Of a DNA stretch of 7,000 nucleotides, positions 1-5,340 are shown piece by piece. The notes below the pieces were generated by a model. It ran no database searches and was not told the origin of the DNA. It saw nothing but the letters and a program-made list of their open reading frames with translations. A program made the translations under genes and the position numbers. Every line of letters begins with the position of its first letter. The stretch's first letter is position 1. Source of the stretch: JANYGM01 sp043764015 (GTDB lineage Bacteria > Bacteroidota > Bacteroidia > Cytophagales > Thermonemataceae). Where the stretch lies: the NCBI GenBank assembly GCA_043764015.1, contig JAYUKY010000126.1:1-7000 (forward strand), read 5' to 3'.

Positions 1-120
1 TTTATAGAAAACAGTTTAAAAAATGTATTTTGCTCCAGCGGAGCAGCACTAGCAAGGGCTAGTTTTATAAATATTGCGCTCCGCTGGAGCGAAATACAAA
101 CGCAATGATATTTCTATAAA
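1..120. repeat. REP/BIME-like inverted-repeat element
   Basis: A nested inverted repeat. The outer arms TTTATAGAAA (1-10) and TTTCTATAAA (111-120) are perfect complements, and the outer arm may extend left of the window. The inner arms 24-44 and 78-98 match at 20 of 21 positions. Each inner arm contains its own small hairpin, GCTCC-AGC-GGAGC (32-44) and GCTCC-GCT-GGAGC (78-90), which are reverse complements of each other. Between them is a third hairpin, ACTAGC (48-53) and GCTAGT (58-63) with a 4-base loop. There is no open reading frame of interest. The arrangement resembles a bacterial interspersed mosaic element made of two inverted REP units. That assignment is inference, because copy number elsewhere cannot be seen. 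Confidence 0.6.
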
Positions 121-156
121 TATACCGTTCCGCTGGAACTAATACAAAATATCAAT
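118..156. repeat. diverged extra copy of the hairpin unit
   Basis: GTTCC-GCT-GGAAC (127-139) is a perfect 5-bp hairpin with a 3-base loop. It is followed by AATACAAA and, after a short gap, CAATG. The unit at about 70-106 has the same layout: a hairpin with the same GCT loop, then AATACAAA, then CAATG. The arms differ by compensating changes (GCTCC/GGAGC against GTTCC/GGAAC), so pairing is kept while the sequence drifts. This suggests the folded form is under selection or needed for mobility. Confidence 0.5.
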
Positions 157-227
157 GTCGTTATCTAAGTAATAAAATAGCTTTTCAAAAACTAAATGAA
201 GTTTGAGGTAAATACATTTTTCTACGA

Positions 228-270
228 AAAAGTGAAATCCGTAATATTTTTTATTACGGATTTTACTTTT
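228..270 (-). terminator. intrinsic terminator after sufD
   Basis: The arms 228-246 and 252-270 pair over 19 bp with a single mismatch (G234 opposite T264, a possible wobble) around a T5 loop at 247-251. On the minus strand the stem is followed by a run of T residues (complement of 226-230). It lies about 55 bases after the sufD stop codon and so most likely ends the suf transcript. T residues at 267-270 mean it could also stop transcription from the left on the plus strand. Confidence 0.8.
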
Positions 271-281
271 AAAAAATATCT

Positions 282-320
282 TGTATTCATTTCGTACCTC
301 GTACTTCAAACCTCGTACCT
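282..320 (-). repeat. heptad repeat tract after sufD
   Basis: A tract with 7-base period. On the plus strand, 291-318 is four heptads of consensus YTCGTAC, with a TTCAAAC variant in third place, then CT. It ends five bases before the sufD stop codon (326-328). Positions 291-320 match 1677-1706 at 29 of 30 bases, and similarity continues left to TGTATT at 282-287. A degenerate inverted copy lies at 197-216, on the far side of the terminator. Confidence 0.75.
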
Positions 321-325
321 AAAAA

Positions 326-1603
326 TTAGTTCATTCTTTCTTCTATCACTTCTTCCAAGTATGTTTTTAGGAAAGAAACTTCTATTTTTTCTGTAATTTC
401 TCCTGCAAATGCTTTGGTCAGAAGTGCCTTAGCTGCTTTTTCTGGTATGCCACGTGAGCGCAAGTAAAAAAGTGCAGTTTCATCTAATTGCCCTGTGGTT
501 GCTCCGTGAGAACATTTTACATCATCAGCCCAAATTTCTAGCTGTGGTTTTGCATAAATGGCAGCATCATCAGAAAGTAAGATATTACGACTTTGTTGGT
601 AAGCATTGGTTTTTTGTGCGGGGCGGCGTACATAGATTTTCCCATTAAAAACGCCAACAGATTTATCATCATATATTCCTTTATAAATCTCATTACTCTC
701 ACAATTTGGCTGAATATGGTCTGCAACAGTGCGGTTGTCGGCGTGGGTTTTTCCTTTCAATAAAGAAAGTCCATACAAGTTGAGTGAAGCACCTTTTGCA
801 TTGATTTTTGCATTGATGTAATTTCTTAAAATGCCACCATTCAAACAATAAGTATGGTTTGTATAAGAATTATTTGTGCCAAACTCATGAGTAACGTATG
901 CTTTATGTACGTGATAAGCGTTTGTAGTATCATTTTGGATTTTGTATTGCGTCAAATGTGCATTTTCCATCAAAATGACTTCTTCCAAACTATTTGTAAA
1001 AGCTATATTTTCTCCAATAGTATCATATTTTGCTATCATTTGTGCATTTTCTGCCTCTGTACGTACAATAATGCTAGGTTGCACAAAAATATTTTCATTG
1101 GTAGCATCAACAATAAAGTAAACAACAATTGGTTTTCTTACATTTTTATTGATAATAATAGTTGTTCTTGTGGTATTAAGGGCAATATTAAGGGCGCAAA
1201 AAACATTTTTCTTAGTTTCAATACCATCAGAAAAGCAAGCTAAACTATCTTCTTTTATCAATAAATCTGCATCTTTTATATCTGATAATCTTTCCGCAAA
1301 AAAACCGTTGATAAAAACTATTCTATTTGTTTTTTCAGTATTTGGCAAGAAAAAGTGAGCAACTTTCTCAAGTGTCATTTTACTATTTGCAACAGGCAAA
1401 TGAAAATTATTAGCTAACAATTTGCTTATATTAGTATATTTCCATTCTTCGTGGCGTGTTGTAGGGAAATTTTGCTTACTAAAATCTTCAAAAGCAATTG
1501 TGCGTTTTTTCTCAAAATTAGTATAAAACTCTGTATTTTCTACAAAACTATCTATCAAAATACTTTTAAAATCTTTTTGCATTGTTATTTCTGCTGTTTC
1601 CAT
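326..1603 (-). CDS. sufD: SufD, Fe-S cluster assembly scaffold subunit
   Basis: The product is a 425-residue SufD of normal family length. SufD is a cytosolic subunit that joins SufB and the SufC ATPase in the SufBCD complex, which builds iron-sulfur clusters and passes them to target proteins. The N-terminal part carries the family motif HEEWKYTNI (51-59). The C-terminal half is the SufB/SufD-type beta-helix core, with HIQPNCESNEIYKG (296-309) and DVKCSHGATTGQLD (361-374). Cys364 and His366 in CSHG correspond to the conserved Cys/His of E. coli SufD (His360 is implicated in cluster assembly there). The start at 1603 gives the longest form; Met8 (1582) is an alternative, and neither has a Shine-Dalgarno sequence. 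It lies 103 bases after sufC on the same strand and is probably co-transcribed. No sufS follows before the terminator at 228-270. Confidence 0.95.
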   Translation of the reverse strand: METAEITMQKDFKSILIDSFVENTEFYTNFEKKRTIAFEDFSKQNFPTTRHEEWKYTNISKLLANNFHLPVANSKMTLEKVAHFFLPNTEKTNRIVFINGFFAERLSDIKDADLLIKEDSLACFSDGIETKKNVFCALNIALNTTRTTIIINKNVRKPIVVYFIVDATNENIFVQPSIIVRTEAENAQMIAKYDTIGENIAFTNSLEEVILMENAHLTQYKIQNDTTNAYHVHKAYVTHEFGTNNSYTNHTYCLNGGILRNYINAKINAKGASLNLYGLSLLKGKTHADNRTVADHIQPNCESNEIYKGIYDDKSVGVFNGKIYVRRPAQKTNAYQQSRNILLSDDAAIYAKPQLEIWADDVKCSHGATTGQLDETALFYLRSRGIPEKAAKALLTKAFAGEITEKIEVSFLKTYLEEVIEERMN

Positions 1604-1627
1604 CTTGTCTATTGAAAATGTTATTAT

Positions 1628-1651
1628 GTTGTTTGTGAAGACACAAACAAC
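1628..1651 (-). other. intercistronic hairpin between sufC and sufD
   Basis: GTTGTTTGTG (1628-1637) and CACAAACAAC (1642-1651) form a perfect 10-bp stem with a 4-base loop. On the minus-strand transcript it falls after the sufC stop and 24 bases before the sufD start. No U-run follows, so it is unlikely to be a full terminator. It could mark an RNA-processing or stability boundary that sets the SufC:SufD ratio, or affect sufD translation. Role is inference. Confidence 0.5.
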
Positions 1652-1669
1652 GGCACAGGATATTATTAA

Positions 1670-1706
1670 TGTATTTTTCGTACTTCGTACTTCAAACCTC
1701 GTACCT
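1670..1706 (-). repeat. heptad repeat tract after sufC
   Basis: The second copy of the tract seen at 282-320. Positions 1677-1704 are four heptads (two TTCGTAC, one TTCAAAC, one CTCGTAC) followed by CT. The tract abuts the sufC stop codon (1707-1709) with no gap. It differs from 291-320 at one base in 30. Read on the minus strand it contains TTTG (1696-1693) spaced 19 bases from TACATT (1673-1668), a partial match to a Bacteroidota promoter that could give sufD extra transcription; this is weak. Confidence 0.75.
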
Positions 1707-2453
1707 TTAATTCTCGCTTTTTATCCAATCATAGCCTTTGTCTTCTAGTTCAAAAGCAAGTTCTTTTGTACCAGATTTCACTATGCGCCCATTGTAAAGT
1801 ACGTGTACGAAGTCAGGCACGATGTAATCCAGCAAACGCTGATAATGTGTTACAACAATAGTAGCATTTTCTGCACTACGCAATTTATTTACGCCTTCTG
1901 CCACAATACGCAAAGCATCAATATCCAAACCAGAATCCGTTTCGTCAAGGATAGCAAGTTTTGGTTCAAGCATTGCCATTTGGAAAATCTCGTTACGTTT
2001 TTTTTCTCCTCCAGAAAATCCTTCATTTAAAGAACGCTTCAAAAGCACATCACTAATTTCCACGAGTTGCATTTTTTCTTTCATCAATTTCAGAAATTTA
2101 ACTGCATCAAGTGGGTCTATTCCGTGATATTTACGTATTTCGTTGATGGCGGTTTTCATAAAATTGATGGTGCTAACGCCAGGAATTTCTATGGGATATT
2201 GGAACGCCAAGAAAATTCCTTCTGCGGCACGTTGTTCTGGTGAAAAATCTAAGAGGTTTTTCCCAAGAAAATCAACTGTTCCATTAGTAACTTCGTAGGT
2301 TTCACGCCCTGCAAGTACGGAGGCAAGCGTACTCTTTCCTGAGCCGTTGGGTCCCATTATGGCGTGTACTTCTCCTGCATTTACTTGCAAATTGATGCCT
2401 TTTAGGATTTCTTTGTCGCCTATTTTGGCTTCTAAATTATTGATTGTGAGCAT
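1707..2453 (-). CDS. sufC: SufC, Fe-S cluster assembly ATPase
   Basis: A 248-residue ABC-type ATPase of normal SufC length. ATP binding and hydrolysis by SufC drive conformational change in the cytosolic SufBCD scaffold during iron-sulfur cluster assembly. All nucleotide-binding motifs are present in order: Walker A GPNGSGKST (34-42), Q-loop Gln85 in AFQYP, signature FSGGEKKR (146-153), Walker B LAILDE (166-171) with Glu171, D-loop SGLD (174-177) and switch His203 in VTHYQR. FSGGEKKR and VTHYQRLLDYI are characteristic of SufC rather than of transporter ATPases, and no membrane partner is nearby. The ATG at 2453 fits the family N-terminus; no Shine-Dalgarno is visible. sufD follows. sufB, which commonly precedes sufC, is absent from the 608 bases upstream. 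Confidence 0.97.
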   Translation of the reverse strand: MLTINNLEAKIGDKEILKGINLQVNAGEVHAIMGPNGSGKSTLASVLAGRETYEVTNGTVDFLGKNLLDFSPEQRAAEGIFLAFQYPIEIPGVSTINFMKTAINEIRKYHGIDPLDAVKFLKLMKEKMQLVEISDVLLKRSLNEGFSGGEKKRNEIFQMAMLEPKLAILDETDSGLDIDALRIVAEGVNKLRSAENATIVVTHYQRLLDYIVPDFVHVLYNGRIVKSGTKELAFELEDKGYDWIKSEN

Positions 2454-2473
2454 TTTAAATTATTAGTAATAAT

Positions 2474-2508
2474 TTAATTGTGAATTGTGAATTGTGAATT
2501 GTGAATAA
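2474..2508. repeat. second heptad repeat family in sufC leader
   Basis: Five consecutive heptads: three perfect TGAATTG units (2481-2501), flanked by the variants TTAATTG (2474-2480) and TGAATAA (2502-2508). The tract lies 20 bases upstream of the sufC start, so it would be in the untranslated leader if transcription starts near 2600. The unit is different from the YTCGTAC heptads but has the same period. Tracts of this kind resemble the heptanucleotide STRR repeats described in filamentous cyanobacteria, and such tracts can vary in copy number. Confidence 0.7.
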
Positions 2509-2608
2509 ATACAAAGCAACAACCAATCAAAACAAATTATTTATGAAGATAAATAACAACTAAACTATAAGTAAATCTTATAAAAACAACTAGGTATAAA
2601 TTTTGGTG

Positions 2609-2616
2609 CAAAGATA
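2609..2616 (-). promoter_or_regulatory. candidate -7 element for sufCD
   Basis: Read on the minus strand this is TATCTTTG, an exact match to the Bacteroidota -7 consensus TAnnTTTG. No TTTG is present at the ideal 19-base spacing: the nearest candidates are TTG at 14 bases and TTTG at 25 bases. Transcription from here would give a leader of about 150 bases containing the TGAATTG heptads. No other exact -7 match was noticed between 2454 and 2700. Confidence 0.3.
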
Positions 2617-2730
2617 AGAATAATTCTTTACAACTAATTATCAAACTGATAATTTATCAAACTAAAAAACTTAGCTTTGGTTTTTAATAAACGTAGTATT
2701 TACGCAGTTTATACTAAATCTCTAAAATAG

Positions 2731-2758
2731 AAAGCCTTTCCAGATTTGGAAAGGCTTT
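2731..2758 (-). terminator. terminator-like hairpin
   Basis: The arms AAAGCCTTTCC (2731-2741) and GGAAAGGCTTT (2748-2758) form a perfect 11-bp stem with a 6-base loop. T-rich sequence follows on both strands: T2756-T2759 on plus, and TTTCTATTTT on minus. The only gene that reads toward it within the window is the patatin-like gene on the minus strand, which ends 303 bases earlier, so it probably terminates that transcript after the inverted-repeat element. It would also insulate sufCD from upstream transcription. Confidence 0.55.
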
Positions 2759-2793
2759 TGTCCAATTAAATTAGATAAATTAAATAATTTTAT

Positions 2794-2971
2794 CATACTA
2801 CTATACATTGCTTATCCGTTTCCCCACGTTCCACGTGGGGGTTATGATAGTTCAACCCCGTTGGGGTTGTCTAAACAAAGAAAACTGTATTAAAACCCTG
2901 AAAGGGTTTAACAATCATAACCCCACGTGGAACGTGGGGAACGACAAACAAAAACTATGTATAGTAGTATG
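2794..2971. repeat. large composite inverted-repeat (BIME/MITE-like) element
   Basis: A 178-bp palindromic element with no coding capacity. The outer arms 2794-2808 and 2957-2971 (the left arm is CATACTACTATACAT) are perfect over 15 bp. The middle arms 2820-2840 and 2921-2941 are perfect over 21 bp, and pairing continues over 2842-2848 and 2914-2920 after one bulged G (2841). Each middle arm is itself a palindrome: CCCCACGT-TCC-ACGTGGGG (2822-2840) and its reverse complement with loop GGA (2921-2939). The centre holds two more hairpins: CAACCCC-GTT-GGGGTTG (2853-2869), and AAACCCT with AGGGTTT (2893-2909, loop GAA). No transposase is present and no target duplication is obvious. It is either a composite of REP-like hairpins or a miniature non-autonomous element. 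Confidence 0.75.
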
Positions 2972-3019
2972 TAAATTTATCTTTTATTTTTATAATAACT
3001 TAATAATCAATATTTTATA

Positions 3020-3054
3020 CTCGTATTTCGTACTTCTTATTTCGTACCTCTTCC
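3020..3054 (-). repeat. degenerate heptad tract after the patatin-like gene
   Basis: Five heptads in register on the plus strand: CTCGTAT, TTCGTAC, TTCTTAT, TTCGTAC and CTCTTCC. The tract ends seven bases before the stop codon of the phospholipase gene (3062-3064). It is the same family as 291-320 and 1677-1706 but more diverged, so all three minus-strand genes carry this repeat just after their stop codons. Confidence 0.6.
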
Positions 3055-3061
3055 TAATAGC

Positions 3062-4078
3062 TTACAAAAACACACCTTTAATGTCGCAGGTAGAAACCTC
3101 ACCTATCTTGTCAAAATTAAGTTTCACCCATTCTTGGGCTGCCATTCTACCTTTTTCTTTGAGCATTTTCAAAAACTCCCAATCTGCATTAAGTTTGCTA
3201 GAAGCAGTCATTCCTGCCATTATTTCTTGTGGGTTGATATGATGAATAAGTATTTTGTGGTCGCCACCATCACCAATACCAAAACCCAACGCAAGCAGGC
3301 GTTGCAACATATTTACTCTGCGCATCTCGTGCATAAGACTTGTATTAAAACTCAACGTATTTACTCTATCCCTGATTTCGTCTGCAGTTTGTGGTATGTT
3401 CTCAATTTCAATAGGATTTATTTGTATGAGCAATACGTCAGTGGATTCTGCATTATCAATAAGTGGGAAAATAGGCGGATTTCCCATATAGCCACCGTCC
3501 CAATAGGCTTCACCATCAATTTCAACGGCTTTAAACAAGAATGGCAAGCAAGCAGATGCCATTACAGCATCAACAGAAATGTTTTGTGTATCAAAAACTT
3601 TGGCTCGTCCTGTGCGTACATTTGTAGCGCAGACAAATAATTTATTAAGTTTTGTATATTTAAGTTCTTCAAAATCAATCATTTCCAAAAGAACATCACG
3701 TAACGGATTGTAATCAGTTGGATTAAATTGATAAGGAGAAAAAAGCATTGTATAGAAGTCAAACATCTGATAAACAGGCGAATAACCTAGTTTTGAACTA
3801 TTAGAATTTTTGTCTATTACACTTGGTTGTAGTATAGAAAAGTTTTGTTGTGTAGAAATGCGTTTCCAAAATTTATTTAAAAGGTCTATTGCCCCTTGTC
3901 TACCGTTTTTGAGCATTCCATAAGAGAAAATAGTGGCGTTCATTGCGCCTGCGCTTGTACCACAAAGTCCATTAATTTTGATTCTTTCATCTTCCAAAAG
4001 TGCCTCCATAACGCCCCACGTAAATGCGCCGTGTGAGCCACCGCCTTGTAATGCTAAATCTAGGATTTTTGGTATCAT
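3062..4078 (-). CDS. patatin-like phospholipase family protein
   Basis: A 338-residue patatin-fold lipid acyl hydrolase with a Ser-Asp catalytic dyad. Visible motifs are the oxyanion-hole glycine loop GGGSHG (12-17), the nucleophile elbow GTSAG (40-44) with Ser42, the conserved ASACLP (174-179) and the catalytic Asp194 in DGG (194-196). The segment PQTADEIRDRVNTLSFN (229-245) is typical of a bacterial patatin subfamily (COG1752/RssA-like) with a helical C-terminal extension. There is no signal peptide or membrane segment, so it is probably cytosolic. The substrate cannot be named; phospholipids or other acyl esters are likely. The ATG at 4078 puts the glycine loop at the usual distance from the N-terminus. 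It stands alone, divergent from the secreted-protein gene at 4286, with a heptad tract just after the stop. Confidence 0.92.
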   Translation of the reverse strand: MIPKILDLALQGGGSHGAFTWGVMEALLEDERIKINGLCGTSAGAMNATIFSYGMLKNGRQGAIDLLNKFWKRISTQQNFSILQPSVIDKNSNSSKLGYSPVYQMFDFYTMLFSPYQFNPTDYNPLRDVLLEMIDFEELKYTKLNKLFVCATNVRTGRAKVFDTQNISVDAVMASACLPFLFKAVEIDGEAYWDGGYMGNPPIFPLIDNAESTDVLLIQINPIEIENIPQTADEIRDRVNTLSFNTSLMHEMRRVNMLQRLLALGFGIGDGGDHKILIHHINPQEIMAGMTASSKLNADWEFLKMLKEKGRMAAQEWVKLNFDKIGEVSTCDIKGVFL

Positions 4079-4148
4079 TTTTGATAAGTTGTTTGTGGGG
4101 TTTTGTAAAATTAGATAAGAATAAAATGATTTTCATTCAAATAAGGCA

Positions 4149-4156
4149 CAAATATA
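4149..4156 (-). promoter_or_regulatory. candidate -7 element for the patatin-like gene
   Basis: On the minus strand this reads TATATTTG, an exact TAnnTTTG match. It implies a start near 4142 and a leader of about 64 bases before the ATG at 4078. No TTTG occurs at the expected spacing (near 4176-4179), so support is partial. Any such -33 region would overlap the oppositely directed promoter at 4166-4196. Confidence 0.35.
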
Positions 4157-4165
4157 ATTTTTTTT

Positions 4166-4196
4166 ATTGATTATCTTTATTTTTATTCTATTTTTG
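4166..4196 (+). promoter_or_regulatory. Bacteroidota-type promoter for the secreted protein gene
   Basis: ATTG (4166-4169), 19 bases, then TATTTTTG (4189-4196). The second element matches TAnnTTTG exactly and the first matches TTTG at three of four positions, with the expected spacing. Transcription would start near 4203, giving an A/T-rich leader of about 80 bases before the ATG at 4286. This is the best promoter match in the window. Confidence 0.6.
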
Positions 4197-4285
4197 CAAC
4201 ACAAATTATATGTTTTTCGTTTGAAAAATATAATTCCTAACAATCATTATTTAATCATCATTTTAACAATTATCCAAAAAATCAA

Positions 4286-5146
4286 ATGAAAAAAATAGCT
4301 TTACTATTAGCAATGCTAGCTTGTACGTATGTCAATGCACAAGATGTGAAACCCGTAGAAGTCGCTAAAACACCCGTTCAAATCATTGAAGATACCACAA
4401 CGGTAGATGTTGAAATACCCAAACTCAATGCAAAACTAAAACTTACGGCAACACAAAAACTTGCCTCACAGCAGATAATAGGCGCACGCTTGACAGAGGC
4501 AAAACATAATCTTGCTAAAAAACATTATCAAATCAGCTGGATTAAAGGTAATTTTGGCGGAAGAATACATTTTGACGAAGCAAAACCAGGCGTATTTACT
4601 TACGTACAAAATGCGACAGAAGTAGCTGAAAACGAAATCCCTTTGATTATTCCTGCTGATGTGCGCACACTTTTGAAAAAAATTATTCCAAAAGCGGTTA
4701 CTTACCAATGGTTGCGTAGAGACCTTGCCAACGGACACAAAAATTATTCAGCAGATTTTTTGATAGATGGTGTTGATTTTCACTTTGGTTATAATGTGTT
4801 TGGAGTAGAAAAACATATTACTATAAGAGCAAAACATAATTCTTTGATTGAATTTGTAGAAGATGAAACTTTTACAAAAATCTTGATTTTGACAACGCCA
4901 ACGGCAGTTATCAATGCCAGCGACAAAATAGATGCCTACATCAAAGCACAAAACTATGATGCTACAAAAGTGCTTTATACGGTTCACGCTCAAATTGCTA
5001 AAAAACCAATTTCTAAACTGAATGATGAAAAATACGGAGAAATAAACCTGAATGTAACTGCTGATGTGAAAGGAAAAGGAAGACTTGTGTTTCATTACAA
5101 GCAAGCTACACCAGAAATAATTACAGAAACAAAAGCTGCAGAATAA
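4286..5146 (+). CDS. secreted protein of unknown function
   Basis: A 286-residue protein I do not recognise with certainty. The N-terminus (Lys2, Lys3, then a hydrophobic core from 4 to 12) is a signal peptide. Cleavage is most likely after Ala18 (V-N-A before Q-D), leaving the N-terminal Gln common in this phylum, so export to the periplasm or beyond is expected. Cys13 is a poor lipobox candidate because Met, not Leu, is at -3, and it is the only cysteine. The mature part begins with a low-complexity acidic/Thr-rich linker (20-45). It then alternates charged and aromatic residues as in a beta-rich fold: ISWIKGNFGGRIHF (83-96), YSADFLIDGVDFHFGYN (154-170) and a charged C-terminal strand region (250-272). 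The 154-180 segment is faintly like PepSY-like (beta-lactamase-inhibitor-like) periplasmic domains, which is speculative. It is monocistronic, with its own promoter and terminator. Confidence 0.85.
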   Translation: MKKIALLLAMLACTYVNAQDVKPVEVAKTPVQIIEDTTTVDVEIPKLNAKLKLTATQKLASQQIIGARLTEAKHNLAKKHYQISWIKGNFGGRIHFDEAKPGVFTYVQNATEVAENEIPLIIPADVRTLLKKIIPKAVTYQWLRRDLANGHKNYSADFLIDGVDFHFGYNVFGVEKHITIRAKHNSLIEFVEDETFTKILILTTPTAVINASDKIDAYIKAQNYDATKVLYTVHAQIAKKPISKLNDEKYGEINLNVTADVKGKGRLVFHYKQATPEIITETKAAE

Positions 5147-5153
5147 TCCTCTT

Positions 5154-5190
5154 AACTGCCCAAAAGTTGAAAAACTTTTGGGCAGTTTTT
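5154..5190 (+). terminator. intrinsic terminator of the secreted protein gene
   Basis: The arms 5154-5168 and 5173-5187 pair perfectly over 15 bp, with core CTGCCCAAAAGTT, around a GAAA tetraloop (5169-5172). A T-run follows to 5190. It begins seven bases after the stop codon at 5146. The flanking A and T runs make it likely to work in both directions, and it separates this gene from the decarboxylase. Confidence 0.93.
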
Positions 5191-5274
5191 CTGTTATATA
5201 TCTCAGAATGTATATTAAAATTCTTCACTGTTTATAATCTAGATACGAATAACCTATCTTTTTTCAATAAAATA

Positions 5275-5305
5275 TTTATTATTTCTCAAAAAAATAGTAT
5301 ATTCG
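5275..5305 (+). promoter_or_regulatory. candidate promoter for arginine decarboxylase
   Basis: TTTA (5275-5278), 19 bases, then TATATTCG (5298-5305). Each element has one mismatch to the TTTG / TAnnTTTG consensus, but the spacing is exact. A start near 5312 would leave a leader of about 30 bases before the ATG at 5341. The strong terminator just upstream means the gene needs a promoter in this interval. Confidence 0.35.
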
Positions 5306-5340
5306 CATTTCCAACCCAAAAACCCCTTTATGCGCTAAAG

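Noticed and set aside
196..396. 66-residue hydrophobic open frame on the plus strand
   Set aside because: It crosses the suf terminator and the heptad tract and overlaps the 3' end of sufD. Its hydrophobic character comes from T-rich DNA.
854..1243. 129-residue open frame antisense to sufD
   Set aside because: It is a shadow of a well-conserved gene with no motif or start signal of its own.
2474..2508. Possible CRISPR array (also considered for the heptad tracts and the palindromes)
   Set aside because: The repeat units are 7 bases with no unique spacers, and the palindromic elements do not alternate with spacers of constant length. No cas gene is present.
2808..3242. 144-residue open frame on the plus strand
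   Set aside because: It reads through both arms of the palindromic element and then into the antisense of the phospholipase gene; the apparent protein repeat is only the inverted DNA repeat.
3134..3640. 168-residue open frame on the plus strand
   Set aside because: It is antisense to the patatin-like gene, has cysteine-rich and disordered composition, and no family features.
3062..4078. Patatin-like protein as a CBASS (CapV-type) or other defence effector
   Set aside because: No nucleotidyltransferase, sensor or helper gene is adjacent. The neighbours are a secreted protein and housekeeping suf genes, and the C-terminal half fits general bacterial patatin-like hydrolases.
5167..5340. 58-residue N-terminal extension of the decarboxylase from a TTG codon
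   Set aside because: It begins inside the terminator stem of the preceding gene, covers the only plausible promoter region, and encodes a sequence unlike the family N-terminus. The ATG at 5341 fits better.
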